From positions 30,749-94,748 of the forward strand of contig NZ_FOFF01000035.1 of the NCBI RefSeq assembly GCF_900110755.1: a DNA stretch of 64,000 nucleotides, in the 5' to 3' direction. Both the position numbers and the translations under genes were made by a program. This stretch comes from Streptomyces sp. yr375 (lineage in GTDB: Bacteria > Actinomycetota > Actinomycetes > Streptomycetales > Streptomycetaceae). This document shows positions 1 through 62,700 of the stretch, in pieces. Position 1 is the first letter of the stretch. Each line of letters begins with the position of its first letter. Below the pieces are notes generated by a model, which was not told the DNA's origin, ran no database searches, and saw nothing but the letters and a program-made list of their open reading frames with translations.

Positions 1-2
1 AC

Positions 3-705
3 CACGACCTAGCCGCATTCGTCCTGTTCTCCTCCGCCTCGGCGACGTTCGGTGGTGCGGGTCAGGGCAACTACGCAGCCGCCAATGCCTACTTGGACGC
101 GCTGGCCGCGTACCGTCGCGCCGCCGGTCTGCCCGCGACCTCTGTGGCCTGGGGACCCTGGTCGCAGGCGGCGGGTATGACCGCCGCGCTGGACGCGACG
201 GATGTGCAGCGCATGGCGGAAGGCGGTGTGCTGACTCTGGAGCCCGTCGACGGAATGGCGCTGTTCGACGCCGCGTGGACCGGTGCAGAGGTGAGGCCCG
301 TCGCGGTCAGGCTGGATCTCGACGTACTGCGCCGGAGTCCCGTCGTGTCGCCGCTGCTCAGCGGCCTGGTGCGGCGGAGTGCCGGGCAGCGTCGGGCCCT
401 GGCCCGTAACGCCGTCGTGGCCGCCCCGGGTGGGCTGGCCGAGCGGTTGGCCGGGCTGCGTGGGCGCGAGCGCGAACAGTCGCTGTTCGATCTGGTGCGC
501 GGCCAGGTGGCGGCGGTGCTGGGGCACCGGGCCCCGGAGGCCATCGACGTCGAGCACCCGTTCAAGGATCTGGGCTTCGACTCGCTGACCTCGGTGGAGC
601 TGCGCAACCGGCTCACCGCCGCGACCGGGCTGAAACTGCCCGCGACGCTGGTCTTCGATCACCCGAGCGTCCGCGCGCTGGCCGTTTTCCTGGACGCCGA
701 ACTTC
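3..705 (+). other. Truncated upstream module: KR end + ACP
   Basis: Only the last part of a KR is visible, with FSS (catalytic Ser 33-35) and NYAAAN (Tyr 72-74). No Trp lies eight residues before the Tyr, so it is B-like rather than A-type. The region after the KR core reads GMALFDAA...VRLDL...LLSGLVRR. In this window that C-terminal form occurs only in KRs from modules that also carry a DH. The ACP has GFDSL at about 573-587. I infer that the lost part of this module carried DH and probably ER as well; the KS loop of the next module supports this. Confidence 0.85.
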
Positions 706-3700
706 CCGGCGCAGAACTCGCCCGTGCCGTCGCGCCGCAGGTCGCTGCTGCTGCCTCTGCCGCCGCGTCCGACGATCCGATCGCCATCATCGGCATGGCC
801 TGCCGCTTCCCCGGTGGGGTCCGCTCGCCGGAGGACCTGTGGCGGCTGGTGGACGACGGGGCCGACGCGGTCGGCGGCTTCCCCGCCGACCGGGGCTGGG
901 ATCTGGCCGCCCTCTACGACCCGGAGCTGGCGCAGGCCGGTACCTCCTACGCCGACCAGGGCGGCTTCCTCTACGACGCCGCCGCGTTCGACCCGGTGTT
1001 CTTCGGTATCTCGCCGCGTGAGGCGCTGGCGATGGACCCGCAGCAGCGGCTGCTGCTGGAGACCGCGTGGGAGACGTTCGAGCGCGCCGGAATCGATCCG
1101 CGCACGGTGCGCGGCAGTCAGGCCGGTGTGTTCGTCGGTGCCGCGCCCTCCGGGTACGGCAGCGGGCAGGCCGTCCTGAGCGGTGGCGGCCAGGGCGGTG
1201 GCCTCCCGGGCGATGCCGCCGCGCTCGAGGGTGTGGAGGGGCATCTGCTGACCGGCAACACCGGCAGTGTCGTGTCCGGCCGGCTCTCGTACACCTTCGG
1301 CTTCGAAGGCCCGGCGGTGACCGTGGACACCGCCTGTTCGTCCTCGCTGGTGGCTCTGCACCTGGCCTGCCAGTCGCTGCGACAGGGCGAGAGCACGATG
1401 GCGCTGGTCGGCGGCGCGGCGGTGATGGCCACCCCGGGCATGTTCACCGAGTTCAGCAGGCAGCGCGGCCTCGCCCCCGACGGCCGGTGCAAGTCCTTCT
1501 CCGACGCGGCCGACGGCACCGGCTGGGCGGAGGGCGTCGGCATGATCCTCGTAGAGCCGCTGTCTGAAGCCCGCCGCCTGGGCCACGAGGTGCTGGCGGT
1601 GGTCCGTGGCTCCGCCGTCAACCAGGACGGCGCGTCCAACGGCCTGACCGCACCGAACGGCCCCGCCCAGCAGCGGGTCATCCGCCAGGCGTTGGCCAAC
1701 GCCCGCCTGACCCCCGCCGACGTCGACGCCGTCGAGGCGCACGGCACCGGCACCCCGCTGGGCGACCCCATCGAGGCGCAGGCGCTGCTGGCGACGTACG
1801 GCCACGACCGCGCCGAGGACCGGCCGCTGTGGCTGGGCTCGCTCAAGTCCAACATCGGGCACGCCCAGGCGGCGGCCGGCATCGGCGGCCTGATGAAGAT
1901 GGTCATGGCCATGCGGCACGGCGTGCTGCCGCGCACCCTGCACGTCGACCGGCCCTCCGCGCAGGTGGACTGGACGGCCGGCGCGGTCCGGCTGCTTACC
2001 GAGGCCCGGCCGTGGGAGTCCGAAGGCCACCCCCGGCGGGCCGGAATCTCGTCGTTCGGGATCAGCGGCACGAACGTCCACACGATCATCGAGGAACCGC
2101 AGCAGGCCCCCGAGACTTCTGAAGCTACCGAGGCTCCTGATGCCCATGGGGCTCCCGGGGCCCCCGGGGCTCCCGAGTCGGGCCGAGCGCTGTCGCCCGT
2201 CCTGTGGCCGCTGTCGGCCCGGACCGCCGACGCGCTGCGCGCCCGCGCCCGTGAGCTGCACACCCACCTGCTGGCCCGTTCCGACGCCCGCCCCCTCGAC
2301 GTGGGCCACGCCCTGGCCACGTCCCGTACCGCCTTCGAGTACCGGGCGGTCCTGACCGGCGGCGACCGTGACGAACTGCTGGAGTCGCTGGCCGCGTTGG
2401 CCGACGGACGCAGCCTGCCCACGGTCGTTCAGGCACAGGTCGACGCGGGTGCGGGTGCCGTGGCGGTCCTGTTCTCCGGCCAGGGCAGCCAGCGCGTGGG
2501 CGCGGGGCAGGAGCTCTACGCCGCCCACCCCGCGTTCGCCAAGGCGCTCGACGAGGTCGCCGCGTGCTTTGACGGGCTGCTGGAGCGCCCGCTGTGCGAG
2601 GTGCTGTTCGCCGAACCGGGTTCTCCGGATGCGGAGTTGATCGACCGGACGGACTTCACCCAGCCCGCGCTGTTCGCGATCGAGGTGGCACTGTTCCGCC
2701 TGCTCGCGTCCTGGGGCATACGGCCGGACTACCTCGCCGGTCACTCGATCGGCGAGATCGCCGCCGCGTACGTGGCGGGGGTGTGGTCCCTGGAGGACGC
2801 GTGCACGCTGGTGGCGGCGCGCGGCCGGCTGATGGCCGCGCTGCCGGCGGGCGGCGCGATGCTGGCCGTCGAGGCGACCGAGGACGAGGTCCGCAAGACG
2901 CTGGAGGACCACGGCGGCCGCCTCGACATCGCGGCCGTCAACGGTCCGACCGCCGTCGTGGTCTCCGGTCTCCTGCCCGTGGTGGAGAAGGCGGCGTCGC
3001 ACTGGCGCGAACAGGGCTGCAAGGTACGACAGTTGACGGTCAGTCATGCCTTCCACTCGGCGCTCATGGACCCCATGCTGGACGAACTACGCGCCGTGGC
3101 AGCACGGTTGACCTACGCGGAGCCCCGTATCCCGGTGGTCTCCAACCTCACCGGCGAGTTGGCGACGGCCGAGGAGTTGTGCTCGCCCGAGTACTGGGTA
3201 CGGCACGCCCGTGAGGCGGTGCGGTTCGCCGACGGTGTGCGGCTGCTGCACGAGCGCGGCGCTCGCACCTTCCTGGAGGTCGGCCCCGATGCCGTACTGA
3301 CTGCCATGGCCCGTGAGACCCTGCCCGCCCGCAGCGTCTGCCTGCCGGTGCTGCGCCGGGAGCGCGACGAGACGCGCACGTCGGCGCTGGCGCTGGCCGG
3401 ACTGGCCGCGCAGGGCAGCGGGCCCGACTGGGCCGCTTACTGCGCGGGCACCGGCGGCGACCGCGTCCACCTGCCCACGTACCCCTTCCAGCGCGAGAAC
3501 TACTGGCTGCGCGGCGCGCCGCCCGCACCGGTCGCGGCGGCAGCCGCCCCCTCCGACACGGACCACCGGTTCTGGGAGGCCGTGGAGCGGCAGGACCTGG
3601 GCGCGCTCGGCGCGGCCCTGGACCTCGACGGCTCCCGGCCGCTCAGCGAGGCGCTGCCCGCGCTGTCCTCCTGGCACCGCCGGCAGCGCGAACAGGCCCG

Positions 3701-5783
3701 GCTGGACCAGTGGCGCTACCGGACGCGCTGGCAACCCGCCCAGTGGACGCCGACCCCGGCCGGCGCCGGCCGCTGGCTGGTCCTCCTCCCGGCAGGCCAC
3801 ACCGACCAGCCCCTGGCCATGGACGTGATCGCCGCGCTCACCGAGCACGGCACGGACGTCGTACGACTGGAGGCAGGTATCGGCATCGGTGCTGGTGCCG
3901 ATGTTGGCGCCGATGACGGTGCGGCCCTGGCGCGGCGGATCCGTACCGCCGCCGAGGGCACCCCGCTCACCGGGGTGCTCTCGCTGCTCGCCCTCGACCG
4001 GCGTCCGCACCCGGAACACCCCGCGCTGACCGCCGGTCTGGCGCTGACCGTGGCCCTGCCGCAGGCGCTCGCCGACGCCGATGTCGCCGCGCCGCTGTGG
4101 TGCGTCACCCAGGAGGCCGCCGACCCCGCAACCGGGTCTACGAACCAGGCCACGGGCCAGGCCGCCGCTCCGGATCCGGCGCAGGCTCAACTGGCCGCCC
4201 TCTACCGGGTGATCGCGCTGGAGTACGCCGACCGCTGGGGCGGCGCGATCGATCTGCCCGCCGCCCTGGACCGGCGTTCCAAGGCCTTGCTGCACGCGGT
4301 GTTGACCGCCACGCCGCAGTCCAGGCCCGCGGGCGAGGACCAGTTGGCCGTACGCGCCGCCGGACTGTTCGTACGCCGCCTGGTCCGCGCCCCGCATCCG
4401 GCGACCGCCGACCCGGCAGGACCCGCGACGGCCTGGCGCCCCACCGGCACCGGCACCGCCCTCGTCACCGGCGGTACGGGCGCGCTGGGCGGCCAGGTCG
4501 CCCGCTGGCTGGTCGACCGGGGCGTGCGGCATCTGGTGCTGGTCAGCCGCAGCGGCCCGGCCGCGCCCGGTGCCGGGGAACTGGTCGCCGAGCTCACCGC
4601 GGCCGGTGCCCGTGCGGAGGCGGTGGCGTGCGACATCGCCGACCGCCCCGCGCTGGCAGCTCTGTTGGCCCGACTCGACGACGCCGGTACTCCGGTCCGT
4701 ACGGTGGTCCACGCGGCCGGGGTCAGTGCCTCGGCGTCGCTGGCCGACACCAGGCCGGCCGACTTCGCCGAGGTGCTCGCCGCCAAGACCACGGGTGCCG
4801 CCCACCTCGACGCGCTGCTGGACGGGCGGGAGTTGGACGCCTTCGTGCTGTTCTCGTCCATCTCCGGTATCTGGGGCGGCGGCGGGCAGTCCGCGTACTC
4901 CTGCGCCAACGGCTACCTCGACGCGCTCGCCGCCGCCCGCCGGGCCCGGGGCCTGCGGGCCACCGCCGTGGCCTGGGGCCCCTGGGCGGGCAGCGGCATG
5001 GCCGCCGACCAGGAGCGCACGGAACACCTGCGACGGCGCGGGCTCACGGCCATGGACCCCGACGCGGCGCTCGCGGCGCTCGGCCAGGCCCTGGACCGCG
5101 ACGAGACCAATGTGACCGTCGCCGACGTCAACTGGGCCGCCTTCACACCGCTGTTCACCTCCGCCCGGCCGTCGGCGTTCCTGGACGGGGTACCCGAAGC
5201 CGCCGTGGCGGCCCGGCCCGCACCGGCCGCAGCCCCCACGCACATCGGCGGAACCGGCGGAGCCGACGCGCTGCGCGACCGCCTCGCCGCCCTGCCGGCG
5301 GCCGAACGCGACGACGCACTGCTGGAGTTGGTGCGCGAACACGCGGCGGCGGCACTCGGCTTCACCTCCGCCAAAACCATCGAACCCGGCCGCTCCTTCA
5401 ACGCGATGGGCTTCGACTCGCTGACCGCCGTCGACTTCAGGACCCGCCTGGCCACGGCCACCGGCCTCGCCCTCGCCGCCACCGCGGTCTTCGACCACCC
5501 CACCCCGACCGCCCTGGTACGCCACCTGGGAGCCGAACTGCTTCCCGACGGCGGGGCCCCGGCCGACGCGCTGTTGGCCGAACTGGACCGGCTGGAAGCC
5601 TCGGTGGCGGTCGGCGAGGCCGACAACCTGCTGCGCACCAAGGTGACGGTGCGGCTTCAGAGCCTGCTGGCCAAGTGGACCGGCACCGAGGAGAGCCCCG
5701 GGGCGTCGGTGGTCGACACCCTGGAGTCGGCCAGCGACGACGAACTGCTGGACTTCATCAACCGCAACCTCGGCCGCCCCTGA
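3..5783 (+). CDS. Modular type I polyketide synthase, 3' part (KR'-ACP / KS-AT-KR-ACP)
   Basis: The reading frame is open from the first in-frame codon at position 3, so the gene starts upstream; 1,926 residues are visible before the TGA at 5781-5783. Domains in order: end of a KR (3 to about 190, catalytic Ser 33-35 and Tyr 72-74), ACP (483-705, phosphopantetheine Ser 582-584), KS (771-2090), AT (2463-3350), KR (4455-5010), ACP (5316-5550, Ser 5418-5420) and a C-terminal docking tail (about 5560-5780). The tail has the usual helix followed by an acidic segment and DELLDFINRNLG. The protein catalyses at least one chain extension with malonyl-CoA plus ketoreduction in the cytoplasm. Its docking tail should hand the chain to the next protein, whose N-terminal helix starts at 6193. 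The downstream gap is unusually long for this operon. Domain assignment is certain; partner choice is inferred from gene order. Confidence 0.97.
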   Translation, partial: HDLAAFVLFSSASATFGGAGQGNYAAANAYLDALAAYRRAAGLPATSVAWGPWSQAAGMTAALDATDVQRMAEGGVLTLEPVDGMALFDAAWTGAEVRPVAVRLDLDVLRRSPVVSPLLSGLVRRSAGQRRALARNAVVAAPGGLAERLAGLRGREREQSLFDLVRGQVAAVLGHRAPEAIDVEHPFKDLGFDSLTSVELRNRLTAATGLKLPATLVFDHPSVRALAVFLDAELPGAELARAVAPQVAAAASAAASDDPIAIIGMACRFPGGVRSPEDLWRLVDDGADAVGGFPADRGWDLAALYDPELAQAGTSYADQGGFLYDAAAFDPVFFGISPREALAMDPQQRLLLETAWETFERAGIDPRTVRGSQAGVFVGAAPSGYGSGQAVLSGGGQGGGLPGDAAALEGVEGHLLTGNTGSVVSGRLSYTFGFEGPAVTVDTACSSSLVALHLACQSLRQGESTMALVGGAAVMATPGMFTEFSRQRGLAPDGRCKSFSDAADGTGWAEGVGMILVEPLSEARRLGHEVLAVVRGSAVNQDGASNGLTAPNGPAQQRVIRQALANARLTPADVDAVEAHGTGTPLGDPIEAQALLATYGHDRAEDRPLWLGSLKSNIGHAQAAAGIGGLMKMVMAMRHGVLPRTLHVDRPSAQVDWTAGAVRLLTEARPWESEGHPRRAGISSFGISGTNVHTIIEEPQQAPETSEATEAPDAHGAPGAPGAPESGRALSPVLWPLSARTADALRARARELHTHLLARSDARPLDVGHALATSRTAFEYRAVLTGGDRDELLESLAALADGRSLPTVVQAQVDAGAGAVAVLFSGQGSQRVGAGQELYAAHPAFAKALDEVAACFDGLLERPLCEVLFAEPGSPDAELIDRTDFTQPALFAIEVALFRLLASWGIRPDYLAGHSIGEIAAAYVAGVWSLEDACTLVAARGRLMAALPAGGAMLAVEATEDEVRKTLEDHGGRLDIAAVNGPTAVVVSGLLPVVEKAASHWREQGCKVRQLTVSHAFHSALMDPMLDELRAVAARLTYAEPRIPVVSNLTGELATAEELCSPEYWVRHAREAVRFADGVRLLHERGARTFLEVGPDAVLTAMARETLPARSVCLPVLRRERDETRTSALALAGLAAQGSGPDWAAYCAGTGGDRVHLPTYPFQRENYWLRGAPPAPVAAAAAPSDTDHRFWEAVERQDLGALGAALDLDGSRPLSEALPALSSWHRRQREQARLDQWRYRTRWQPAQWTPTPAGAGRWLVLLPAGHTDQPLAMDVIAALTEHGTDVVRLEAGIGIGAGADVGADDGAALARRIRTAAEGTPLTGVLSLLALDRRPHPEHPALTAGLALTVALPQALADADVAAPLWCVTQEAADPATGSTNQATGQAAAPDPAQAQLAALYRVIALEYADRWGGAIDLPAALDRRSKALLHAVLTATPQSRPAGEDQLAVRAAGLFVRRLVRAPHPATADPAGPATAWRPTGTGTALVTGGTGALGGQVARWLVDRGVRHLVLVSRSGPAAPGAGELVAELTAAGARAEAVACDIADRPALAALLARLDDAGTPVRTVVHAAGVSASASLADTRPADFAEVLAAKTTGAAHLDALLDGRELDAFVLFSSISGIWGGGGQSAYSCANGYLDALAAARRARGLRATAVAWGPWAGSGMAADQERTEHLRRRGLTAMDPDAALAALGQALDRDETNVTVADVNWAAFTPLFTSARPSAFLDGVPEAAVAARPAPAAAPTHIGGTGGADALRDRLAALPAAERDDALLELVREHAAAALGFTSAKTIEPGRSFNAMGFDSLTAVDFRTRLATATGLALAATAVFDHPTPTALVRHLGAELLPDGGAPADALLAELDRLEASVAVGEADNLLRTKVTVRLQSLLAKWTGTEESPGASVVDTLESASDDELLDFINRNLGRP
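771..5550 (+). other. PKS extension module KS-AT(malonyl)-KR(A1)-ACP
   Basis: KS 771-2090 has active-site Cys 1335-1337 (DTACSSS) and the EAHGTGT and NIGHAQ histidine motifs; its loop has GAAPSGYG with a Gly-rich insertion. AT 2463-3350 has GHSIGE (Ser 2745-2747) and HAFH (3045-3056), the malonyl-CoA signature. No DH follows; instead there is the FWEAVERQDL linker typical of KR-only modules. KR 4455-5010 has the TGGTGALGG nucleotide site. It lacks LDD and has Trp (4872-4874) eight residues before Tyr (4896-4898) with Gln at -3, which is the A1 signature (L-hydroxyl). ACP Ser is 5418-5420. Predicted increment: CH2-CH(OH). Confidence 0.93.
2598..2883 (+). repeat. AT-domain block nearly identical to 24929-25214
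   Basis: By direct reading, 286 nt match the AT of module 1 of the giant PKS with only a three-base substitution cluster (GCG versus TCC after GCGTACGTG). The block covers the GHSIGE active site, while flanking DNA diverges. Confidence 0.8.
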
Positions 5784-5784
5784 C

Positions 5785-5838
5785 GGGGCGCCGGGGGGCC
5801 GGGGGGTACGGGTGCAGGGGTAGGGGACACGGTAGGGG
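5785..5838 (+). repeat. G-run tract with quadruplex potential just after the stop codon
   Basis: Seven runs of at least three G (5785-5788, 5793-5798, 5801-5806, 5810-5812, 5817-5820, 5823-5826, 5835-5838) are packed into 54 nt on the mRNA-like strand, starting two bases after the stop codon. Spacers are 2 to 8 nt. The tract could form a G-quadruplex in RNA or in the non-template strand and affect termination or processing; this is structural inference only. Confidence 0.5.
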
Positions 5839-5868
5839 TTGTTCCTAGGTTGCGGCGCGACCTACTGT
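5839..5868 (+). promoter_or_regulatory. Candidate promoter elements
   Basis: TTGTTC (5839-5844) and TACTGT (5863-5868, fits TANNNT) are 18 bp apart upstream of the three-module PKS gene. The distance to the start codon, over 300 bp, would leave a long leader. This is a weak match in a short search space. Confidence 0.22.
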
Positions 5869-5914
5869 CACGAACGGAATCCCCATATCCGGTCCGAGCA
5901 GCCCCGAAAAAACA

Positions 5915-5939
5915 GCCCTGAAAACTCATTCTTCAGGGC
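5915..5939 (+). other. Stem-loop, 8-bp perfect stem with 9-nt loop
   Basis: GCCCTGAA (5915-5922) pairs with TTCAGGGC (5932-5939). No T tract follows on the + strand, so it is not a classical intrinsic terminator, although GC-rich actinomycetes often use hairpins without one. It could also be an operator or mRNA-stabilising element. Confidence 0.4.
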
Positions 5940-6000
5940 ATGACCGCGGAATCGATGAGCACCATTCACAGCCGCCGAAGAATCGCCCGACATCGGGCGT

Positions 6001-6078
6001 CAGCAGCCGTTTGCGGAACGGCCTTTTCCGAAACAGCAGTTTCCGAAACGGTCGTTTCCGGTGGGCGAACGGCTGCTG
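6001..6078 (+). repeat. Four 15-bp imperfect tandem repeats framed by an 11-bp inverted repeat
   Basis: Units start at 6010, 6025, 6040 and 6055 with a core of TTTCCGAAACGG; the middle two are nearly identical and the outer two diverge. The block is framed by CAGCAGCCGTT (6001-6011) and its reverse complement AACGGCTGCTG (6068-6078). Unit length is divisible by three, so the repeats also read as short peptide repeats in both directions, but no credible gene uses them. Possible roles are a regulator binding array or a slippage product. Confidence 0.6.
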
Positions 6079-6176
6079 TCCGGGCTGAGTGTGCTGAATT
6101 TCGCTTTTCCTTCTCCTTCCCGCCGCCTGGCGATCTGGCCACGGCGGTAATTGCGGTGCCTTTGGCATTCTTTCCC

Positions 6177-6183
6177 GAAGAGG
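6177..6183 (+). promoter_or_regulatory. Ribosome binding site deciding the start at 6193
   Basis: GAAGAGG lies 9 nt before the ATG at 6193. The frame is open further upstream (a GTG at 6151 is in frame), but that codon has no such site. The ATG at 6193 gives the standard docking start MASEETLRDYLK. Confidence 0.8.
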
Positions 6184-6192
6184 TGGTCTTCG

Positions 6193-22995
<16,803 letters not shown>

Positions 22996-23056
22996 CCTGC
23001 CGCCTCAGCCCCGCCGATCGTCGAACCCCCGAACAAGCCGCGCAAAGGGACCTGTA
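22996..23056 (+). promoter_or_regulatory. 61-bp intergenic gap with ribosome binding site
   Basis: AAAGGGA (23044-23050) lies 6 nt before the ATG at 23057. No hairpin or promoter is evident, consistent with co-transcription of the two flanking PKS genes. Confidence 0.7.
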
Positions 23057-59680
<36,624 letters not shown>

Positions 59681-59757
59681 ACCGTCCTCCGACGACCCGC
59701 CCCTCCGACGATATTTCCCGGGCCCGCCCCGGCCCGACCGCCCGATAGGTGAAGCAC
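59681..59757 (+). promoter_or_regulatory. 77-bp intergenic gap with ribosome binding site
   Basis: AGGTGA (59747-59752) lies 5 nt before the GTG at 59758. An in-frame GTG at 59749 overlaps this site and would add three residues, so 59758 is preferred. A 10-bp direct repeat CCTCCGACGA occurs at 59686-59695 and 59702-59711. No terminator is evident; the genes are probably co-transcribed. Confidence 0.65.
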
Positions 59758-62700
59758 GTGGAGAACGAAGAGAAGCTCCGGGAGTACCTCAAGCGGGTCA
59801 CCGCCGACCTGCGGCGCAGCCGGCAGCGGCTGCGCCAGGTCGAGGAGGCCGGCAGCGAGCCGATCGCCGTCGTCGGCATGGCCTGCCGTTTCCCGGGCGG
59901 GGTCGGCGGGCCCGAGGAGCTGTGGCGGCTGGTCGTCTCCGAGCAGGACGCGATCGGCCCGTTCCCCACCGACCGCGGCTGGCCCGCCGAGGTCTTCGAC
60001 GCCGGCCCGGGCATCGGTATGGGGGAGGGTGACGGTACGGACGACGGTGACGGTGACGGCGGCGCGCCCGGCTCCGCGTCCACCGACTCGGGCGGATTCC
60101 TCTACGACGCGGGCGACTTCGACGCCGGTTTCTTCAGCATCTCCCCCCGCGAGGCGCTGGCCATGGACCCCCAGCAGCGCCTGGTGCTGGAGACCTCCTG
60201 GGAGGCGCTGGAGCACGCCGGGCTCGATCCGCGCACCCTGCGCGGCAGCCGCACCGGCGTCTTCCTCGGGGCCGCCTACAGCGGCTACACCTCGGGCGTC
60301 TACCCGCTGCCCGAGGGCGTCGAGGGCCATCTGCTCACGGGCAACGTCACCTCCGCCGCGTCCGGCCGCATCGCCTACACCCTCGGCCTGGAGGGCCCGG
60401 CCGTCACGGTGGACACCGCCTGCTCGTCGTCGCTGGTCGCGCTGCACCTCGCGGTCCAGGCGCTGCGCGGTGAGGAGTGCACGATGGCGCTCGCCGGGGG
60501 CGTGACCGTCATGACCCACCCCAGCACCGTCACCGAACTCAGCAAGCAGCGCGGCCTGTCCTCGGACGGCCGCTGCAAGGCGTTCGCCGCGAGCGCCGAC
60601 GGGTTCGGCAGCGCGGAAGGCGTCGGCATGCTCCTCGTGGAGCGGCTGTCCGACGCCCAGCGGCTCGGCCACCGCGTCCTGGCCGTACTGCGCGGCTCCG
60701 CCGTCAACCAGGACGGCGCTTCGAACGGCCTGACCGCCCCCAACGGCCCCGCCCAGGAACGCGTCATCCGCCAGGCCCTGGCCAACGCCCGCCTCGCGGC
60801 CGACCAGGTCGACGTCATCGAGGCCCACGGCACGGGTACGGCGCTGGGCGACCCGATCGAGGCGCAGGCGCTGCTGGCGACGTACGGCCAGGGCCGTGAG
60901 GACGGCCGGCCGGTGCTGCTGGGCTCGGTGAAGTCCAACATCGGCCACACCCAGGCGGCGGCGGGCGTGGCGGGCGTCATCAAGATGATCCTCGCCATGC
61001 GTGCCGGTCTGGCCCCCCGCACCCTGCACGTCGACGAGCCGACCCCGCACGTCGACTGGACGGCGGGCGCGGTCGAGTTGCTGACCTCCGCTACCGAGTG
61101 GCCCGAGACGGGCCGCCCGCGCCGGGCAGCGGTGTCGTCCTTCGGCATCAGCGGCACGAACGCGCACATGATCCTGGAACAGGCCCCGGCGACCGAAGCC
61201 TCGACGGACCCCGCGGCCGGTGAACTCCCCATCCCCCCAAGCCCGTTCGCCGACCCGGTCGTTCTGCCGTGGCCGGTCTCCGGCCACGGCGCCGACGCAC
61301 TGGCAGGCCAGGCGAAGCGCTTGGCGGATCATGTGGCCGATTACCTGGACGCTGCCGCTCCGCTGGATCCGGCAGCCTTTGGACGGGCCCTGGCCCGCCG
61401 TACCGTCTTCGCCGACCGCGCCGTCGTGTTCGGCACCGACCCGGCCGAACGCATCGCCGGACTAGGGGCGTTGGCCTCGGCCACACCGGCCCCCCAGGTC
61501 GTCACCGGCGCGGCGACGGGCTCCGGCGTGGTGTTCGTCTTCTCCGGCCAGGGCGGCCAGTGGCCCGGCATGGCCCGTGAACTCCTCGCGGAGTCACCGG
61601 TGTTCGCGGCCGCGATCGCAGAGTGCGAGGCGGCGCTTGCACCGCACGTCGACTGGTCACTGACCGGTGTACTGGACGGCGACGGCACCGAGTTGGAGCG
61701 CGTGGACGTCGTACAGCCCGTGCTGTGGGCGGTGATGGTGTCGCTGGCGGCGCTGTGGCGGGCGGTGGGCGTACGTCCGTCGGCTGTGGTCGGGCACTCG
61801 CAGGGCGAGATCGCCGCCGCGTACGTGGCCGGCGCGCTGTCCCTGGACGACGCGGCCCGGGTGGCGGCCGTACGCGCGCAGGTACTGGCCAAGCTCACGG
61901 ACAACGGCTGGATGGTGTCCGTCGAAGCGGGCGTGGCCGAGGTCGAGGACGTCCTGTCGGGCTTCGGCGACGGCGCTGGCGTTGGCGTTGGCGCGGTGGT
62001 CGCCGCCGTGAACGGCCCCGAGTCCGTCGTGGTGTCCGGCGAGAACGGGCGGCTGGACGACTTCGTCGCAGCCTGCGCCGCACGCGGCCTGCGCACCCGC
62101 CGGGTGGCGATGGAGTACGCCTCCCACTCGCCCGTCGTGGAAGCGGTCAAGGACGACATCATCGCCGCCCTGGCCGGCCTCACCCCCCAGACGCCGGACA
62201 TCCCCATGCTGTCGACCTACACCGGCGGTTGGGTCGCCGACGGCGAACTCGACGCCGCCTACTGGTACGGCAACCTGCGCAACCCCGTCCGCTTCCAGGA
62301 GGCCGTCACCGCGCTCGCGGCGGCCGGCCATCAGGTCTTCGTCGAGACCGGCCCCCATCCGGTGCTGAGCGGACCCGTCCAGGACACCCTGAACGCGGCC
62401 GGCTCGACCGCCCTCGCCATCGGCACCCTGCGCCGCGGCCAGGGCGACGCCCGCCGCTTCCTCACCTCGGCGGCACAGGCCTTCTGCCACGGTGCGGCCG
62501 TCGACTGGCCCGCGCTGTACGCCGGCACCGGCACCGGGACCGGTGCCGACACCACGCCGCTGGATCTGCCCACGTACGCCTTCCAGCGCCGACGCTATTG
62601 GATGACCTCCGCCGCCGCCCCGGCCGCTCCCCGGCAGAGCACCGCCGACCCGGTCGGCGAGGAGTTCTGGGCAGCCGTCGAGAACGCCGAACTGGACGGT

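Larger units (their letters stand above)
5784..6192 (+). promoter_or_regulatory. 409-bp intergenic region, probable internal regulatory/promoter region
   Basis: This gap is far longer than the other two gaps between PKS genes here (61 and 77 bp). It holds seven runs of three or more G (5785-5838), a possible -35/-10 pair TTGTTC 5839-5844 and TACTGT 5863-5868 with 18-bp spacing, and an 8-bp hairpin (5915-5939). Downstream are four 15-bp repeats (6010-6069) inside an 11-bp inverted repeat, a pyrimidine tract (about 6099-6121) and a ribosome binding site (6177-6183). No convincing coding sequence is present. That the next gene has its own promoter is inference from length and content. Confidence 0.45.

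Noticed and set aside
6151..6192. Upstream GTG start for the three-module PKS
   Set aside because: No ribosome binding site precedes it; the ATG at 6193 has one and yields the standard docking N-terminus.
59749..59757. Upstream GTG start for the last gene
   Set aside because: It overlaps the AGGTGA site that is well spaced for the GTG at 59758.
59681..59757. Regulatory meaning of the 10-bp direct repeat CCTCCGACGA
   Set aside because: Only two short copies in GC-rich DNA next to a start codon; chance is likely.
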